The notes under the pieces: generated by a model
The model's input: only the letters and a program-made list of their open reading frames with translations
Databases searched by the model: none
Told to the model about the DNA's origin: nothing
Assembly (NCBI GenBank): GCA_035538335.1
Contig: DATLKN010000058.1
Coordinates: forward strand, 31,476 to 95,475
From: AP-15 sp035538335
GTDB lineage: Bacteria; Pseudomonadota; Alphaproteobacteria; ATCC43930; CGMCC-115725
Length of the DNA: 64,000 nt
Direction: 5' to 3'
Shown: positions 1-8,724 of the stretch, in pieces
Layout of the letters: every line of letters begins with the position of its first letter
Position numbering within the stretch: the stretch's first letter is position 1
Program-made: the position numbers and the translations under genes

Positions 1-782
1 TGCATCTGATCCCCGACCCGAAAATCACCTACACGGTCAAATCCGGCCGCGAGGATTTCGAGAAGGGCCACATCCCGGGCGCGCAATTCGTCGATCTGCA
101 GGAGGATCTGTCAGACAACGAAAAATTGCCGCTGCGCTTCATGCTGCCGCAACGGGCGGCGTTTGCCGCGGCGATGCGCCGCTTCGGCATCGGCGATCGC
201 AGCCGGGTCGTGACCTACAGCACGACGACCCCGCAATGGGCGACCCGGGTGTGGTGGGTCATGCGCAATTTCGGCTTCGACAATGCGGCCGTGCTCGACG
301 GCGGCTATGCGAAATGGGCGCGCGAGGGGCGCGCCGTCGAGACCGGCCCGGCACGACCGCGGGCCGCCTCCGATTTCGCGGCGCCGCAGCAGCGCCCGCT
401 GATGGTCGGCAAGGAAGAAGTGCTGGCCGCGATCGCCAATGGCGAGACCTGCACGATCAACGCCCTGCAGGCGGTGCAGCATGCCGGCACCGGCGGCAAC
501 ACCTATGGGCGCCCCGGCCGCATCGCCGGCAGCGTCAACGTGCCGACGGCGGGCCTCGTCGATCCGGCGACCGGCACCTATCTGCCGGCCGTGGCGCTGC
601 GCGCCAAATTCGACGCGGTGCACGCCTTCGACAAGCGGGTCATCACCTATTGCGGCGGCGGCATCGCGGCGAGCGTCACGGCGCACACGCTGGTGATGCT
701 CGGCCATCCCGATGTGAAGCTTTACGATGCCTCGATGTCGGAATGGGCGAAGGACGAAACGCTGCCGATGGAGACCGGTTGA
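1..782 (+). CDS. Sulfurtransferase (tandem rhodanese), 5' end cut by window
   Basis: The reading frame is open from the first bases of the window, so the start lies upstream. The visible 259 residues cover most of a first rhodanese domain (KGHIPGAQFVDL) and a whole second domain. The second domain holds the active-site loop TYCGGGIAAS, whose Cys (codon 651-653) would carry the persulfide. This layout matches the thiosulfate / 3-mercaptopyruvate sulfurtransferase family, which moves sulfane sulfur to cyanide or thiol acceptors, normally in the cytosol or periplasm. The donor cannot be told from sequence. It lies 17 bp upstream of a TauD-like dioxygenase on the same strand, so the two may be co-transcribed and share a role in handling sulfur compounds. 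Confidence 0.85.
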   Translation, partial: HLIPDPKITYTVKSGREDFEKGHIPGAQFVDLQEDLSDNEKLPLRFMLPQRAAFAAAMRRFGIGDRSRVVTYSTTTPQWATRVWWVMRNFGFDNAAVLDGGYAKWAREGRAVETGPARPRAASDFAAPQQRPLMVGKEEVLAAIANGETCTINALQAVQHAGTGGNTYGRPGRIAGSVNVPTAGLVDPATGTYLPAVALRAKFDAVHAFDKRVITYCGGGIAASVTAHTLVMLGHPDVKLYDASMSEWAKDETLPMETG

Positions 783-799
783 AAGGGAGCTGAAGCGCC

Positions 800-1888
800 A
801 TGCCGCCTGATGACGCAAGCCTGATGACGTCGCCGCGCACGGCGCAGCGGCGGCCGGTCGATGGTCCTTCGGCCTGGATCGGCGCCGAGATGAAGAAGCG
901 CGCAGACGAGTGGACCTACCGCCTGTCGCCGGCCGAGGCCGCGGAGATCGAAAGCGCCGTCGCGGCGGTGCGCGCCCGCGGCCTCGACATCGCCCGGATC
1001 CGCCGCGCGGATTTCCCGCTGCCGAGCGTGAGGCCGGTGCTCGACCGGCTGCGCCGCGAGGTAGTCGACGGCCGCGGCTTCGTGCTGTTGCGCGGCCTGC
1101 CGGTCGAAAACCGGCCGATCGAGGAAGGCGCGACCGCCTTCTGGGGCGTCGGCAGCTATTTCGGCAGCGCCCGGTCGCAAAATGCCAAGGGGCATCTGCT
1201 CGGCCACGTCTACGATTTGGGCCTGAGCACGAGCGATCCGAACAACCGCAGCTATGCGACCGCCGAGGAGCAGCGCTTCCACATCGACCGTGCCGACCTC
1301 GTCGCGCTGTTGTGCCTGCAGCGCGCGAAGTCGGGCGGGCTTTCGGCGATCGTCAGCTCGATGACGGTGCACAATGTCATGCTGGCGCGCCGGCCCGACC
1401 TGTTGGAGCGGCTATACCGGCCGTTTCCGACAGACCGGCGCGGCGAGGTGCCGGAAGGCAAGGGGCCGTTTTACGAGGCGCCGGTCTTCAACGAATATCG
1501 GGGCCTTCTCTCGGTCCTCTATTCGCGCCTCCATATCGGTTCCTCGCAGCGCTTTCCCGAGGCGCGGCGGCTGGAGCCCATCGACCTCGAAGCGCTCGAC
1601 ATGTTCGCCGCGCTGGCGGGCGACCCGGAATTGCGCCTCGACATGAGCTTCATGCCGGGCGACGTGCAGATCCTGCACAACCACACGATCCTGCACGCCC
1701 GCACGGCCTACGAGGATTGGCCCGAGCCCGAGAAGAAGCGCCACCTGCTGCGACTGTGGCTCGCGCCGCCCGGCGCCCGGCCGCTGCCGCCGGTCTTCGC
1801 CGAAGTCTACGGCGACCTGACGGTCGGCGACCGCGGTGGCATCATCTGCCCGGGCACCCGGCTGCACGCGCCCTTGCAGCCGGGGTGA
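800..1888 (+). CDS. TauD/TfdA family Fe(II)/2-oxoglutarate dioxygenase
   Basis: A 362-residue protein of the taurine dioxygenase family. These cytosolic enzymes use Fe(II), 2-oxoglutarate and O2 to hydroxylate a substrate, often releasing sulfite or an aldehyde. The iron ligands can be seen as the HID motif near residues 160-162 (context RFHID) and the distal His in HNHTILHART near 295-300. The following Arg in RHLLRLWL would bind 2-oxoglutarate. The ATG is preceded by a GGGAG-like site. The neighbours are a sulfurtransferase upstream and, further on, a taurine/sulfonate-type ABC importer, which suggests an organosulfur or carboxylic substrate. The substrate itself is not known. Confidence 0.85.
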   Translation: MPPDDASLMTSPRTAQRRPVDGPSAWIGAEMKKRADEWTYRLSPAEAAEIESAVAAVRARGLDIARIRRADFPLPSVRPVLDRLRREVVDGRGFVLLRGLPVENRPIEEGATAFWGVGSYFGSARSQNAKGHLLGHVYDLGLSTSDPNNRSYATAEEQRFHIDRADLVALLCLQRAKSGGLSAIVSSMTVHNVMLARRPDLLERLYRPFPTDRRGEVPEGKGPFYEAPVFNEYRGLLSVLYSRLHIGSSQRFPEARRLEPIDLEALDMFAALAGDPELRLDMSFMPGDVQILHNHTILHARTAYEDWPEPEKKRHLLRLWLAPPGARPLPPVFAEVYGDLTVGDRGGIICPGTRLHAPLQPG

Positions 1889-1914
1889 GGGCAGTCAAGT
1901 CCGCGTTCTTCGCT

Positions 1915-1979
1915 GTCATTGCGAGCAAAGCGAAGCAATCCCGACGAGATCGCCGCGGCGCTTTGCGCCTCGCAATGAC
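1915..1979. repeat. REP-like palindromic repeat
   Basis: Perfect 11-bp inverted arms GTCATTGCGAG (1915-1925) and CTCGCAATGAC (1969-1979) enclose the motif AGCGAAGCAATCC. This is the design of dispersed intergenic palindromes common in Bradyrhizobium-like genomes. It sits between two convergent genes, so its RNA could act as a bidirectional terminator or mRNA end. A half copy lies at 7332-7342. Confidence 0.75.
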
Positions 1980-1991
1980 GGCACTCCGCCG

Positions 1992-3242
1992 TCAGCGCTT
2001 TCCGGCTCGCGCGCGGGCCGCGTCGAGATCGGGCAGGTTGCTCGCCGAGGCGACCTCGCCCAGCCGCGATCCCCGGGTGACCGAAAGGGCGGCGACGGCG
2101 GCTTCGTTCTCGTTGATCTTCGCCATGATCGCGTCCTTGGCGCGCTCGAAGACGCCGCGGTTGGTGGCGACAAAATGCTGCGATTGCCGCAGGCCCGCGA
2201 GGTAGCCGTTGATCTCGGGCACGACGTAGCGCGCCACCATGTCCCAGCTGCGCATCGTGTTTTCCGGGTTTGCCCAATCGTGCACGAAGCCGACGACGGT
2301 GCCGAAGCCGCCGCTGATTTCGAGCACGGATTTGATGCGCGCGGCCAGGTCGTCGGGCGTGCCGATCGTCGCCGCCGCCGCTTCGGAGAAGGCGGTCTTT
2401 TCGAGCGCCTCGTCGGGGTCGCGGAAGGCCGTCGCGCCGGGCCGCTGCAAGGTCCCGACGATGTACTCGTTGTGATGCCGGAAGAGCCCGTCGCGGGCTT
2501 CGGCGAGCGCCTTCTCGCGGGTCTCGGCGATGTGCCAGCTGAGCAGCACCCGCCAGTCCTTGCGGTCGACACTCCTGCCGTGCTTCTTCGCGGCGGTTTC
2601 AGCGAAACTCCACTGCGTCGCGAGCGCATTGAGGCCCTCTTGCGACAAGGAGCCGATCGAGATGACGCCGATGCCGTGCTTGCCGGCGAGCGTCATGCCC
2701 GACGGGCTGATCTGCGAGGCGACGGCGAACGGCATCTCCTCCTGCAACGGCAAGAGCTGCAATGCGGCATCTTGCAAGGTGAACCAGTCGCTCTGCGCGG
2801 TCACCCGCTCGCCCTGCATCAGGCGGCGGATGATGCCGATCGCCTCGTCCTGGCGGTCGCGCTGCAGCATCGGGTCGATGCCGAGCGTATGGGCGTCCGA
2901 GGCGAGCGCGCCGGGGCCGGAGCCGAAAATCGCCCGGCCGCCCGTCATGTGGTCGAGCTGCACCATGCGCTGCGCGACGTTGAACGGGTGGTGGTAGGGC
3001 AGCGAGACGACGCCGGTCGCGAGCTTGATGCGCGAGGTGCGCTCGCCTGCGGCGGCGAGGAACATCTCGGGCGAAGCGATCATCTCCCAGCCGCTCGAAT
3101 GGTGTTCGCCGCACCAGAATTCGTCGTAGCCGAGCCGGTCGAGCGCCTCGACGAGGTCGAGGTCGCGGCGGAACTGCAGCATCGGGTGCTCGCCGACGGG
3201 ATGATGCGGGGCGAGAAAGGCGCCGAATTTGAGACGCGGCAT
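1992..3242 (-). CDS. Luciferase-like (LLM class) flavin-dependent monooxygenase
   Basis: A 416-residue member of the bacterial luciferase-like family, which uses reduced flavin (FMN or F420) to oxygenate small organic compounds. Family features are the N-terminal strand MPRLKFGAFLAPHHP, the YDEFWCGEHHSSGWE segment, the IKLATGVVSLPYHHPFNVA block and the GRAIFGSGPGA motif. The frame stays open further upstream, but the Met at 3242 starts exactly at the conserved first beta strand, so it is chosen. The SDR-like gene lies 13 bp upstream on the same strand and probably shares its mRNA. Family members of this length act on dibenzothiophene derivatives, alkanes or terpenoids; the substrate here is unknown. 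Confidence 0.85.
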   Translation of the reverse strand: MPRLKFGAFLAPHHPVGEHPMLQFRRDLDLVEALDRLGYDEFWCGEHHSSGWEMIASPEMFLAAAGERTSRIKLATGVVSLPYHHPFNVAQRMVQLDHMTGGRAIFGSGPGALASDAHTLGIDPMLQRDRQDEAIGIIRRLMQGERVTAQSDWFTLQDAALQLLPLQEEMPFAVASQISPSGMTLAGKHGIGVISIGSLSQEGLNALATQWSFAETAAKKHGRSVDRKDWRVLLSWHIAETREKALAEARDGLFRHHNEYIVGTLQRPGATAFRDPDEALEKTAFSEAAAATIGTPDDLAARIKSVLEISGGFGTVVGFVHDWANPENTMRSWDMVARYVVPEINGYLAGLRQSQHFVATNRGVFERAKDAIMAKINENEAAVAALSVTRGSRLGEVASASNLPDLDAARARAGKR

Positions 3243-3255
3243 TCGTCGGTTCTCC

Positions 3256-4005
3256 TCAGTAATACCCGGCGCCGCCGTTGACGTGGATCGTCTGGCCGGT
3301 GATGAAGCCGCTGTCCTCGCTGACGAGGAAGAGGCAGGTCGCGGCGATCTCCTCGGGCTTGCCCTGGCGCCCCAATGGGATGCCGCCGGCGTTCGGCACG
3401 CGGCCCTGATACCATTCGGGGTGGTCGCGCCGCGTGTCGATGATGCCGGGCGAGACGACATTGACGCGGATGTTGTGCTCGGCGAATTCGGAGGCGAGCG
3501 CGCGCGCCATGCCGACGAGCCCCATCTTCGCGGCCGAGACCAGCGCGCGCCCCTTGCCGCCGGTGAAGGAACCGTCGCCGGTAAAGAAGAGAATGCGGCC
3601 GTAGCGGTTCTCGACCATCGAGGGGATCAGGGCGCGCGTCAGGTAGAGTGCGCCGTCGAGGACGACGCCGCGCACCAATTCCCAATCCTCCGCGGCGATC
3701 TCCGTGAAGGGCTTGTGCGGCCGGATCGCGGCATTGTTGACGAGGATATCGACGCGGCCGAATTCGGCGAGCGCGCGTGCCGCCATCGCCTCGACCTCTT
3801 CGCGCTTCGCCGCGTCGGCGATGACCGCGATCGCCTTCACGCCAAGGGCGCGGGCTTCGCGCGCGACGGCCTCGGCCTCGGCCTCGTTGCTGCGCGCGTT
3901 GACGACGACATGCGCGCCTTCGCCCGCGAGCCGCAATACCGTGGCGCGGCCGATGTTGCGGCCGGAGCCGGTTACCAGGGCGACTTTCCCCTCGAGCTTA
4001 CCCAT
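3256..4005 (-). CDS. SDR family protein lacking the catalytic Tyr
   Basis: A 249-residue short-chain dehydrogenase fold. The NAD(P)-binding TGSGRNIG motif is near residues 12-19, the NNA motif (ILVNNAA) is in place and the C-terminal GQTIHVNGG is typical. The YxxxK active site is altered: the segment reads GRALVSAAKMG, so Val stands where Tyr is expected four residues before Lys. The usual Ser about 13 residues earlier is Gly, although a Ser and a Thr lie nearby. The protein may bind NAD(P)H without the normal reduction step, or use another acid. It lies directly upstream of the flavin monooxygenase and could supply or guide its cofactor. That role is inference. Confidence 0.8.
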   Translation of the reverse strand: MGKLEGKVALVTGSGRNIGRATVLRLAGEGAHVVVNARSNEAEAEAVAREARALGVKAIAVIADAAKREEVEAMAARALAEFGRVDILVNNAAIRPHKPFTEIAAEDWELVRGVVLDGALYLTRALIPSMVENRYGRILFFTGDGSFTGGKGRALVSAAKMGLVGMARALASEFAEHNIRVNVVSPGIIDTRRDHPEWYQGRVPNAGGIPLGRQGKPEEIAATCLFLVSEDSGFITGQTIHVNGGAGYY

Positions 4006-4044
4006 CGGCCTCCTCCATCCGTTGCGCGGACATCGTGCGCAAGC

Positions 4045-4434
4045 CTAAATCCCGGTCAACAAGGCGTGCGACAAGTAGAGCACCAATGCGACCCCCAGCA
4101 CCACCATCAGGATGGCGAGCGCGAGATCGACCCTGGCGCCGCTCGCCCCCGGCTGCGGGCTGTCGATCGCCCGGCCCGTCTGCACGAAGCGAATGGCGGC
4201 GACCGCCACCATCACCGTGCCGGCGACGATCAGGGCGATGCCCGCGAGGTTCCCGAACCCGACGCCGGGCAGCCGCACCGGGCGCCCGCCGACCGCCAGC
4301 GAGCGCGCCGCGATCTCGACGAACAGATTGAATTTCGCGACCAGGAAGCCGAACGCCATCACCGCGATCGCGGTGCGTATCCAGGCGAGGAAGGTGCGCT
4401 CGTTGGCCGCGTGATCGGAGAAATTCCGGATCAT
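4045..4434 (-). CDS. DUF202 (YidH-like) small membrane protein
   Basis: A protein of 129 residues from the chosen Met. The family opening MIRNFSDHAANERTFLAWIRT is followed by three hydrophobic segments (about residues 20-40, 55-75 and 102-122), as in inner-membrane proteins of the DUF202/YidH family, whose function is unknown. The frame is open about 34 codons further upstream, but that extra stretch is polar and not part of the family, and the conserved region begins at this Met. It points away from the ABC transporter operon and shares the intergenic region with it. Confidence 0.75.
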   Translation of the reverse strand: MIRNFSDHAANERTFLAWIRTAIAVMAFGFLVAKFNLFVEIAARSLAVGGRPVRLPGVGFGNLAGIALIVAGTVMVAVAAIRFVQTGRAIDSPQPGASGARVDLALAILMVVLGVALVLYLSHALLTGI

Positions 4435-4565
4435 CGGCGCCACCGCGGCGCGTTCGAGATCATGTGCGCTTTCCCCACCCTCAGAGTTTGCTCCTTCCGG
4501 TATCGCGCGGCCAGGAGTAACAACAAAAGGCATCACGCGTGGCCGCGGAATAAGGGCAAGTGCGA

Positions 4566-5366
4566 ATGGCGGCTCGGCTCAATGAACCGATCGTTGCGGT
4601 GTCGCCCCGCCCGGAAGCGCATGTCGCGGTGCGCTCGGCGCGCAAGAGCTATGGCGACGTGGAGGCGATCCGGGAGGTCAGCCTTGCCCTCGCCGAGGGC
4701 GAGTTCCTCTCAGTGCTCGGTCCTTCCGGCTGCGGCAAGAGCACGCTCTTGATGATGATCGCCGGCCTCGTCGAGGCGAGCGGCGGCGACATCGCCGTCG
4801 CCGGCACGCCGGTGCGCGGCCCGCGCCGCGAGATCGGCATGGTGTTCCAGTCGCCGGTGCTGCTGCCGTGGCGGACGGTGCTCGACAACGTGCTGTTGCC
4901 GATCGAGATGCTGAAGCTGTCCCGCCGCGTCTACGAGCCGCGCGCCAGGGAGCTGCTGGCGATGGCGAAGATCGACGACTTCGCGAGCCGGCTGCCGCGC
5001 GAATTGTCAGGCGGCATGCGGCAGCGCGCCGCGATTTGCCGGGCGTTGATCCACGACCCGTCCCTGCTGCTGATGGACGAGCCGTTCAGCGCCCTCGATG
5101 CGATCACCCGCGACGAGATGGGGCTCGAATTGCTTCGGATTTGGCAACTTTATAGAAAGTCGGTGCTGTTCGTCACCCACAGCATCCGCGAGGCGGCCTT
5201 CCTGTCCGACCGCGTGCTGGTGATGGGACGCCGCCCGGCAACGATCGTCGCCGAGACGAAGATCGCGCTGCCGCGGCCGCGGCGGATCGACATGATGGAG
5301 AGCGAGGGCTTCAACGCGCATGTCCGAGAGCTGCGCCGCGCGATCGAGGCGAGCCATGCCGGCTGA
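4566..5366 (+). CDS. ABC transporter ATP-binding protein (nitrate/sulfonate/taurine type)
   Basis: A 266-residue ATPase. Visible motifs are Walker A GPSGCGKST near residues 53-61, the Q-loop in MVFQSPVLLPW, the signature LSGGMRQRAAICRAL, Walker B LLLMDEPFSALD and the switch His in VLFVTHSIREA. The VLLPWRTVLDNV segment is typical of the TauB/SsuB/NrtD group. An in-frame GTG lies six bases upstream as an alternative start. The stop overlaps the permease start. It would energise uptake of an anionic organic compound through the inner membrane together with the next two genes. Confidence 0.9.
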   Translation: MAARLNEPIVAVSPRPEAHVAVRSARKSYGDVEAIREVSLALAEGEFLSVLGPSGCGKSTLLMMIAGLVEASGGDIAVAGTPVRGPRREIGMVFQSPVLLPWRTVLDNVLLPIEMLKLSRRVYEPRARELLAMAKIDDFASRLPRELSGGMRQRAAICRALIHDPSLLLMDEPFSALDAITRDEMGLELLRIWQLYRKSVLFVTHSIREAAFLSDRVLVMGRRPATIVAETKIALPRPRRIDMMESEGFNAHVRELRRAIEASHAG

Positions 5367-6189
5367 CATCGCCGCTGCGCAGGCCGCGGCCCGGCAGCCC
5401 GCCGCGCCGCGGCGCCGGCGCCTCGGCGATGCCGCCTGGCCGCTCGGCATCGGTCTCGGTTCGCTCTTGCTGTGGGAGGCGCTGTGCCGCGGCCTCGGCG
5501 TCAGGCCGATCCTGTTGCCGCCGCCCTCGGCGATCCTGTTCGCGATGGTTTCGCGCTACAGCCTCTTATTCGACAATCTGTGGCCCTCGCTCTACATGAC
5601 CGTGCTCGCCTTCCTCTTGTCGGTCGCGGGCGGCATCTTTTTCGCGATCCTGATCACTTACTCGAAAATCGTCCGCAAGGGCTTCTATCCGATCATCGTC
5701 GTCTCGCAGGTGATCCCGAAGATCTCAATTGCGCCGCTGTTCATCGTCTGGTTCGGCACCGGCGCCACTTCGAGCCTGCTGCTCGCTTTCCTGATCAGCT
5801 TTTTTCCGATGACGATCAACGCCGCGATCGGCTTTCAGACGGTCGACGAGGAGGTGGTCAAAATGGCGCGCAGCTTCACCGGCTCGCGCTGGCAGATCTT
5901 TTGCAAAATCCGGCTGCCGAACGCGATGCCGCATCTGTTCGGCGGCATGAAGATCTCGATCACGCTGGCGATCATCGGCGTCATCGTGTCGGAATTCGTC
6001 GCCTCGCAGCGTGGGATCGGCTATCTGATCAAGCTGTCGGGCGGGCTCCTCGACACGCCGCTGATGATGGCGGCGATCACCGAGCTGAGCCTGGCGGGGC
6101 TCGTTCTTTACGGGCTGATCGCCTGGGCCGAACGCCTGGTCATCTACTGGCAGCCGGCGAGCCATGTCGAGGCGGCGGGCGGCGGCTGA
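5356..6189 (+). CDS. ABC transporter permease (TauC/SsuC-like)
   Basis: A 277-residue inner-membrane protein with about six hydrophobic segments. It carries the EAA-type coupling loop SFTGSRWQIFCKIRLPNAMPH (split here only in naming) that contacts the ATPase. The chosen ATG at 5356 overlaps the end of the ATPase gene by 11 bp; an in-frame ATG at 5320 would lengthen the overlap. The family moves sulfonates, taurine, nitrate, thiamine precursors or phthalate. The link to a UbiD-type decarboxylase downstream favours an aromatic or unsaturated acid here, which is inference. Confidence 0.88.
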   Translation: MPADIAAAQAAARQPAAPRRRRLGDAAWPLGIGLGSLLLWEALCRGLGVRPILLPPPSAILFAMVSRYSLLFDNLWPSLYMTVLAFLLSVAGGIFFAILITYSKIVRKGFYPIIVVSQVIPKISIAPLFIVWFGTGATSSLLLAFLISFFPMTINAAIGFQTVDEEVVKMARSFTGSRWQIFCKIRLPNAMPHLFGGMKISITLAIIGVIVSEFVASQRGIGYLIKLSGGLLDTPLMMAAITELSLAGLVLYGLIAWAERLVIYWQPASHVEAAGGG

Positions 6190-6212
6190 AGGACATGGCA
6201 AGGGAGGTTGGG

Positions 6213-7307
6213 ATGGCACATGATCGACGCAGCTTTCTGAAGCGGGCGGGCGCAATCGCGGCCGGCGGCACGGTCGGCCTGGCGGCGCCTTCGATCGTCG
6301 GCGCGCGCGCCGCCACGAGCGTCAAGCTGACGCTGCCCTGGCTGCCGCTCGGCACCTATACCTATCCCTTCGTCGCCAAGCAGATCGGCGCCTGGAAGAA
6401 ACGCGGCCTGGAGGTGACGATCGACCGCGGCTTCGGCTCGGGCAAGGTTTGCCTGCCGCTCGATCAGGGGCGGTACGATTTCGGCCTGATCGACATGGCG
6501 GTCATGATGAACTGCGCCGGCAAGGGGCTCGACCTCGTCGCCGTCGCCGGGGTGTGGCCGCGCTCGCCGATCGGCATTTTTTCGCTGCAGGAATACGGCA
6601 TTGCGAAGCCGAAGGACCTCGAAGGGCAGACCGTCGCCTTCGATGTCGGCAGCGGCGATTTCCAGCTGTGGCCGGCTTTCGTCAAGGCGACCGGCATCGA
6701 CGATGCAAAGGTGCAGAAGGTGACGATGGACGCCTCGGCCCTGATCAAGTCGCTGGTCAGCAAGCAGGTGAAGGCCGAGGGCAATTTCTTCGGCAGCATT
6801 GCGCCCAGCATCTGGGCGCAGGGAATGAAGCTCAACAGCATCCTCTACGAGGATTACGGGGTGAAGATGTTCTCGATCGTGCTCGCCGCCAAGCGCAGCA
6901 CGGTCGAGAAGAAGCCGGAGCTGTGCCGCGCCTTCATCGACGGCATGCTGGAGGGGATCAAATACAGCTATCTGAACCCCGAAAAATCGGTGGACCTCCA
7001 CATCGCCAGCCTCAAGGAGTTTCAGGGCGGCCCGCCGGCGACCCGCAAGGTCATCGAGTTCGGCCAGGACGTCGGCACGGCCCTGGGAATCGCGCCGTCG
7101 GTCGAAAAGCACGGGCTCGGCTGGATGGACCCGGCGCTCGTCGCGGCGACGCGCAAGACGGTCGAGACCTATATGGGCGCGAAGGGCCTGCCGCCGGCCG
7201 ACAAGCTCTTCACCAACCGGTTCGTCGGCAAGACCAAGCTGACCGCGGCGCAGTGGGCGGCCGTCGCCGCCCGCTCGCAGAAATACCTGCCGCCGAGCAA
7301 GGCATGA
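6213..7307 (+). CDS. ABC transporter substrate-binding protein with Tat signal
   Basis: A 364-residue periplasmic binding protein of the NMT1/THI5-SsuA type. The start at 6213 is favoured by the ribosome site AGGGAGG just upstream and by the leader beginning MAHDRRSFLKRAG, a twin-arginine (RRSFLK) signal followed by a hydrophobic stretch and an A-R-A cleavage region. Mature-protein features include LPWLPLGTYTYPFVAKQIG and RYDFGLIDMAVM. It lies 23 bp after the permease in one operon. It would bind the imported solute and deliver it to the permease. Tat export suggests that it folds before export. Confidence 0.88.
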   Translation: MAHDRRSFLKRAGAIAAGGTVGLAAPSIVGARAATSVKLTLPWLPLGTYTYPFVAKQIGAWKKRGLEVTIDRGFGSGKVCLPLDQGRYDFGLIDMAVMMNCAGKGLDLVAVAGVWPRSPIGIFSLQEYGIAKPKDLEGQTVAFDVGSGDFQLWPAFVKATGIDDAKVQKVTMDASALIKSLVSKQVKAEGNFFGSIAPSIWAQGMKLNSILYEDYGVKMFSIVLAAKRSTVEKKPELCRAFIDGMLEGIKYSYLNPEKSVDLHIASLKEFQGGPPATRKVIEFGQDVGTALGIAPSVEKHGLGWMDPALVAATRKTVETYMGAKGLPPADKLFTNRFVGKTKLTAAQWAAVAARSQKYLPPSKA

Positions 7308-7331
7308 CAATGCCCGAGCCGCCTCAATACC

Positions 7332-7342
7332 GTCATTGCGAG
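7332..7342. repeat. Half copy of REP-like palindrome
   Basis: The bases CGTCATTGCGAGC match one arm of the palindrome at 1915-1979. No second arm is seen nearby. It lies in the 67-bp gap between the binding-protein gene and the UbiD-like gene. Confidence 0.5.
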
Positions 7343-7374
7343 CGCTATTGGGCGGCAACCTTGAGAGGCAGGGC

Positions 7375-8724
7375 ATGAAGAAGAGCTTTCGCGATTTCCT
7401 CGCCGATCTCGACGCCGCGGGCGAGCTGCAGCATTTCGGCGGCGAGGTCGATCTGCGCGACGTGCCGGGGCTCTGCGCGCAGTCTGCGAAGGCGAGCTTT
7501 TTCGAGAATCTAAAGGACTACCCGGGCTGGCGGCTCGCCGGTGCGCTCATTACCTCGAAGAAGCGCCTGGCGCTCGCCATGGGCTGCAAGGAAAACGAGG
7601 TCGCCTGGCGCTTCGAGGAAGGCATGGGGCGGCTCATCGAGCCGGTGATGGTTGAGCGCGCCCCCTGCCAGGAAGTCGTGCGCATCGGCGACGAGGTTGA
7701 CCTCGCCGCCCTGCCCTACCCGCTGATGCACCTGTTCGATGGCGGGCCTTACATCTCCGCCACCTTCGTCGTTTCGAAGGACCCGGAGTTCGGGCGCAAT
7801 TGCGGCTCTTATCGCCTCATGTACCGCAGCCCCGACGAGACCGGCATCGACCTCGTCTCGCCCTCCGACATGCGTCTTTATTACCAGCGGCGGCTCGACC
7901 AGGGAAAACCGCTTGAAATCGCCGTCGCGATCGGCTGCCATCCCTACGAGATGCTCGCCGCCTCCTACAAGGCGCCGACCGATCTCGACGAATACTGGGT
8001 CGCCGGCGGCCTGCACGGGCAGCCGGTGCCGCTCGTCAAATGCAAGACCGTCGATCTCGAAGTGCCGGCCGACGCCGAGCTCGTGCTCGAAGGCGAGCTC
8101 CTGCCGATCGGCTGGACCGAGGACGAAGGCCCGTTCGGCGAATTCAGCCAGATCTCGGGCGACGTCAAATGGAACCCGGTGTTCCGCGTCAAATGCGTGA
8201 CGCATCGCCGCGACCCGATCTTCTACCTGTTGCAGATGCCGTGGGAGAACGACTGGCTGGCGGCGCCGGTGACCGAGGCGGCGGGGCTGAAGGCGTTGCG
8301 CAACGCCTCGGTGCAGCCGGTGGCGATCCGCGCGCCGGTCGGCAGCTGCGGCTACTGGACCTTGATCGCTTCCATCCGGAAGCGCCCGGGCGAGGGCAAG
8401 AACGCGCTGCTCGCGCTGCTGTCGATCGCCGAAGTCAAGCTCGCGATCGTCACCGACGATGACATCGACATCGAGAACCCGGACGATCTCGACTGGGCGA
8501 TCACGTTCCGCGTCCAGGCCGACCGCGATCTGATCGTCGTGCAAGGGGCGCGCGGCAAGCATATCGACCCCAGCATCAAGGCCTGGGAGCTCGGCAAGGG
8601 CGGGTTGCCGACCACGGCGAAGCTCGGCATCGACGCGACGATCCCCGAGGGCGTCCCGAAAAAACTCTATCGCCGCATCAAAGTCTATGGGGCGGATCGG
8701 GTGACGCCGGAGGATTACCGATGA
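7375..8724 (+). CDS. UbiD family decarboxylase
   Basis: A 449-residue protein of the UbiD family. These cytosolic enzymes use prenylated FMN to reversibly decarboxylate aromatic or alpha,beta-unsaturated acids. The catalytic acidic motif is seen in WTEDEGPFGEFSQISG near residues 247-262, and the Mn/prFMN-binding region in NCGSYRLMYRSPDE near 142-155. The start ATG at 7375 follows a GAGAGGCAGGG site; the frame stays open slightly further upstream. No ubiX-like prenyltransferase is in the window, so the cofactor must come from elsewhere in the genome. Its position after the importer genes suggests that it processes the imported acid. The substrate is unknown. Confidence 0.88.
   Translation: MKKSFRDFLADLDAAGELQHFGGEVDLRDVPGLCAQSAKASFFENLKDYPGWRLAGALITSKKRLALAMGCKENEVAWRFEEGMGRLIEPVMVERAPCQEVVRIGDEVDLAALPYPLMHLFDGGPYISATFVVSKDPEFGRNCGSYRLMYRSPDETGIDLVSPSDMRLYYQRRLDQGKPLEIAVAIGCHPYEMLAASYKAPTDLDEYWVAGGLHGQPVPLVKCKTVDLEVPADAELVLEGELLPIGWTEDEGPFGEFSQISGDVKWNPVFRVKCVTHRRDPIFYLLQMPWENDWLAAPVTEAAGLKALRNASVQPVAIRAPVGSCGYWTLIASIRKRPGEGKNALLALLSIAEVKLAIVTDDDIDIENPDDLDWAITFRVQADRDLIVVQGARGKHIDPSIKAWELGKGGLPTTAKLGIDATIPEGVPKKLYRRIKVYGADRVTPEDYR

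Noticed and set aside
1836..3281. Long plus-strand frame across the flavin monooxygenase gene
   Set aside because: Antisense shadow; the minus-strand frame matches the luciferase-like family from end to end.
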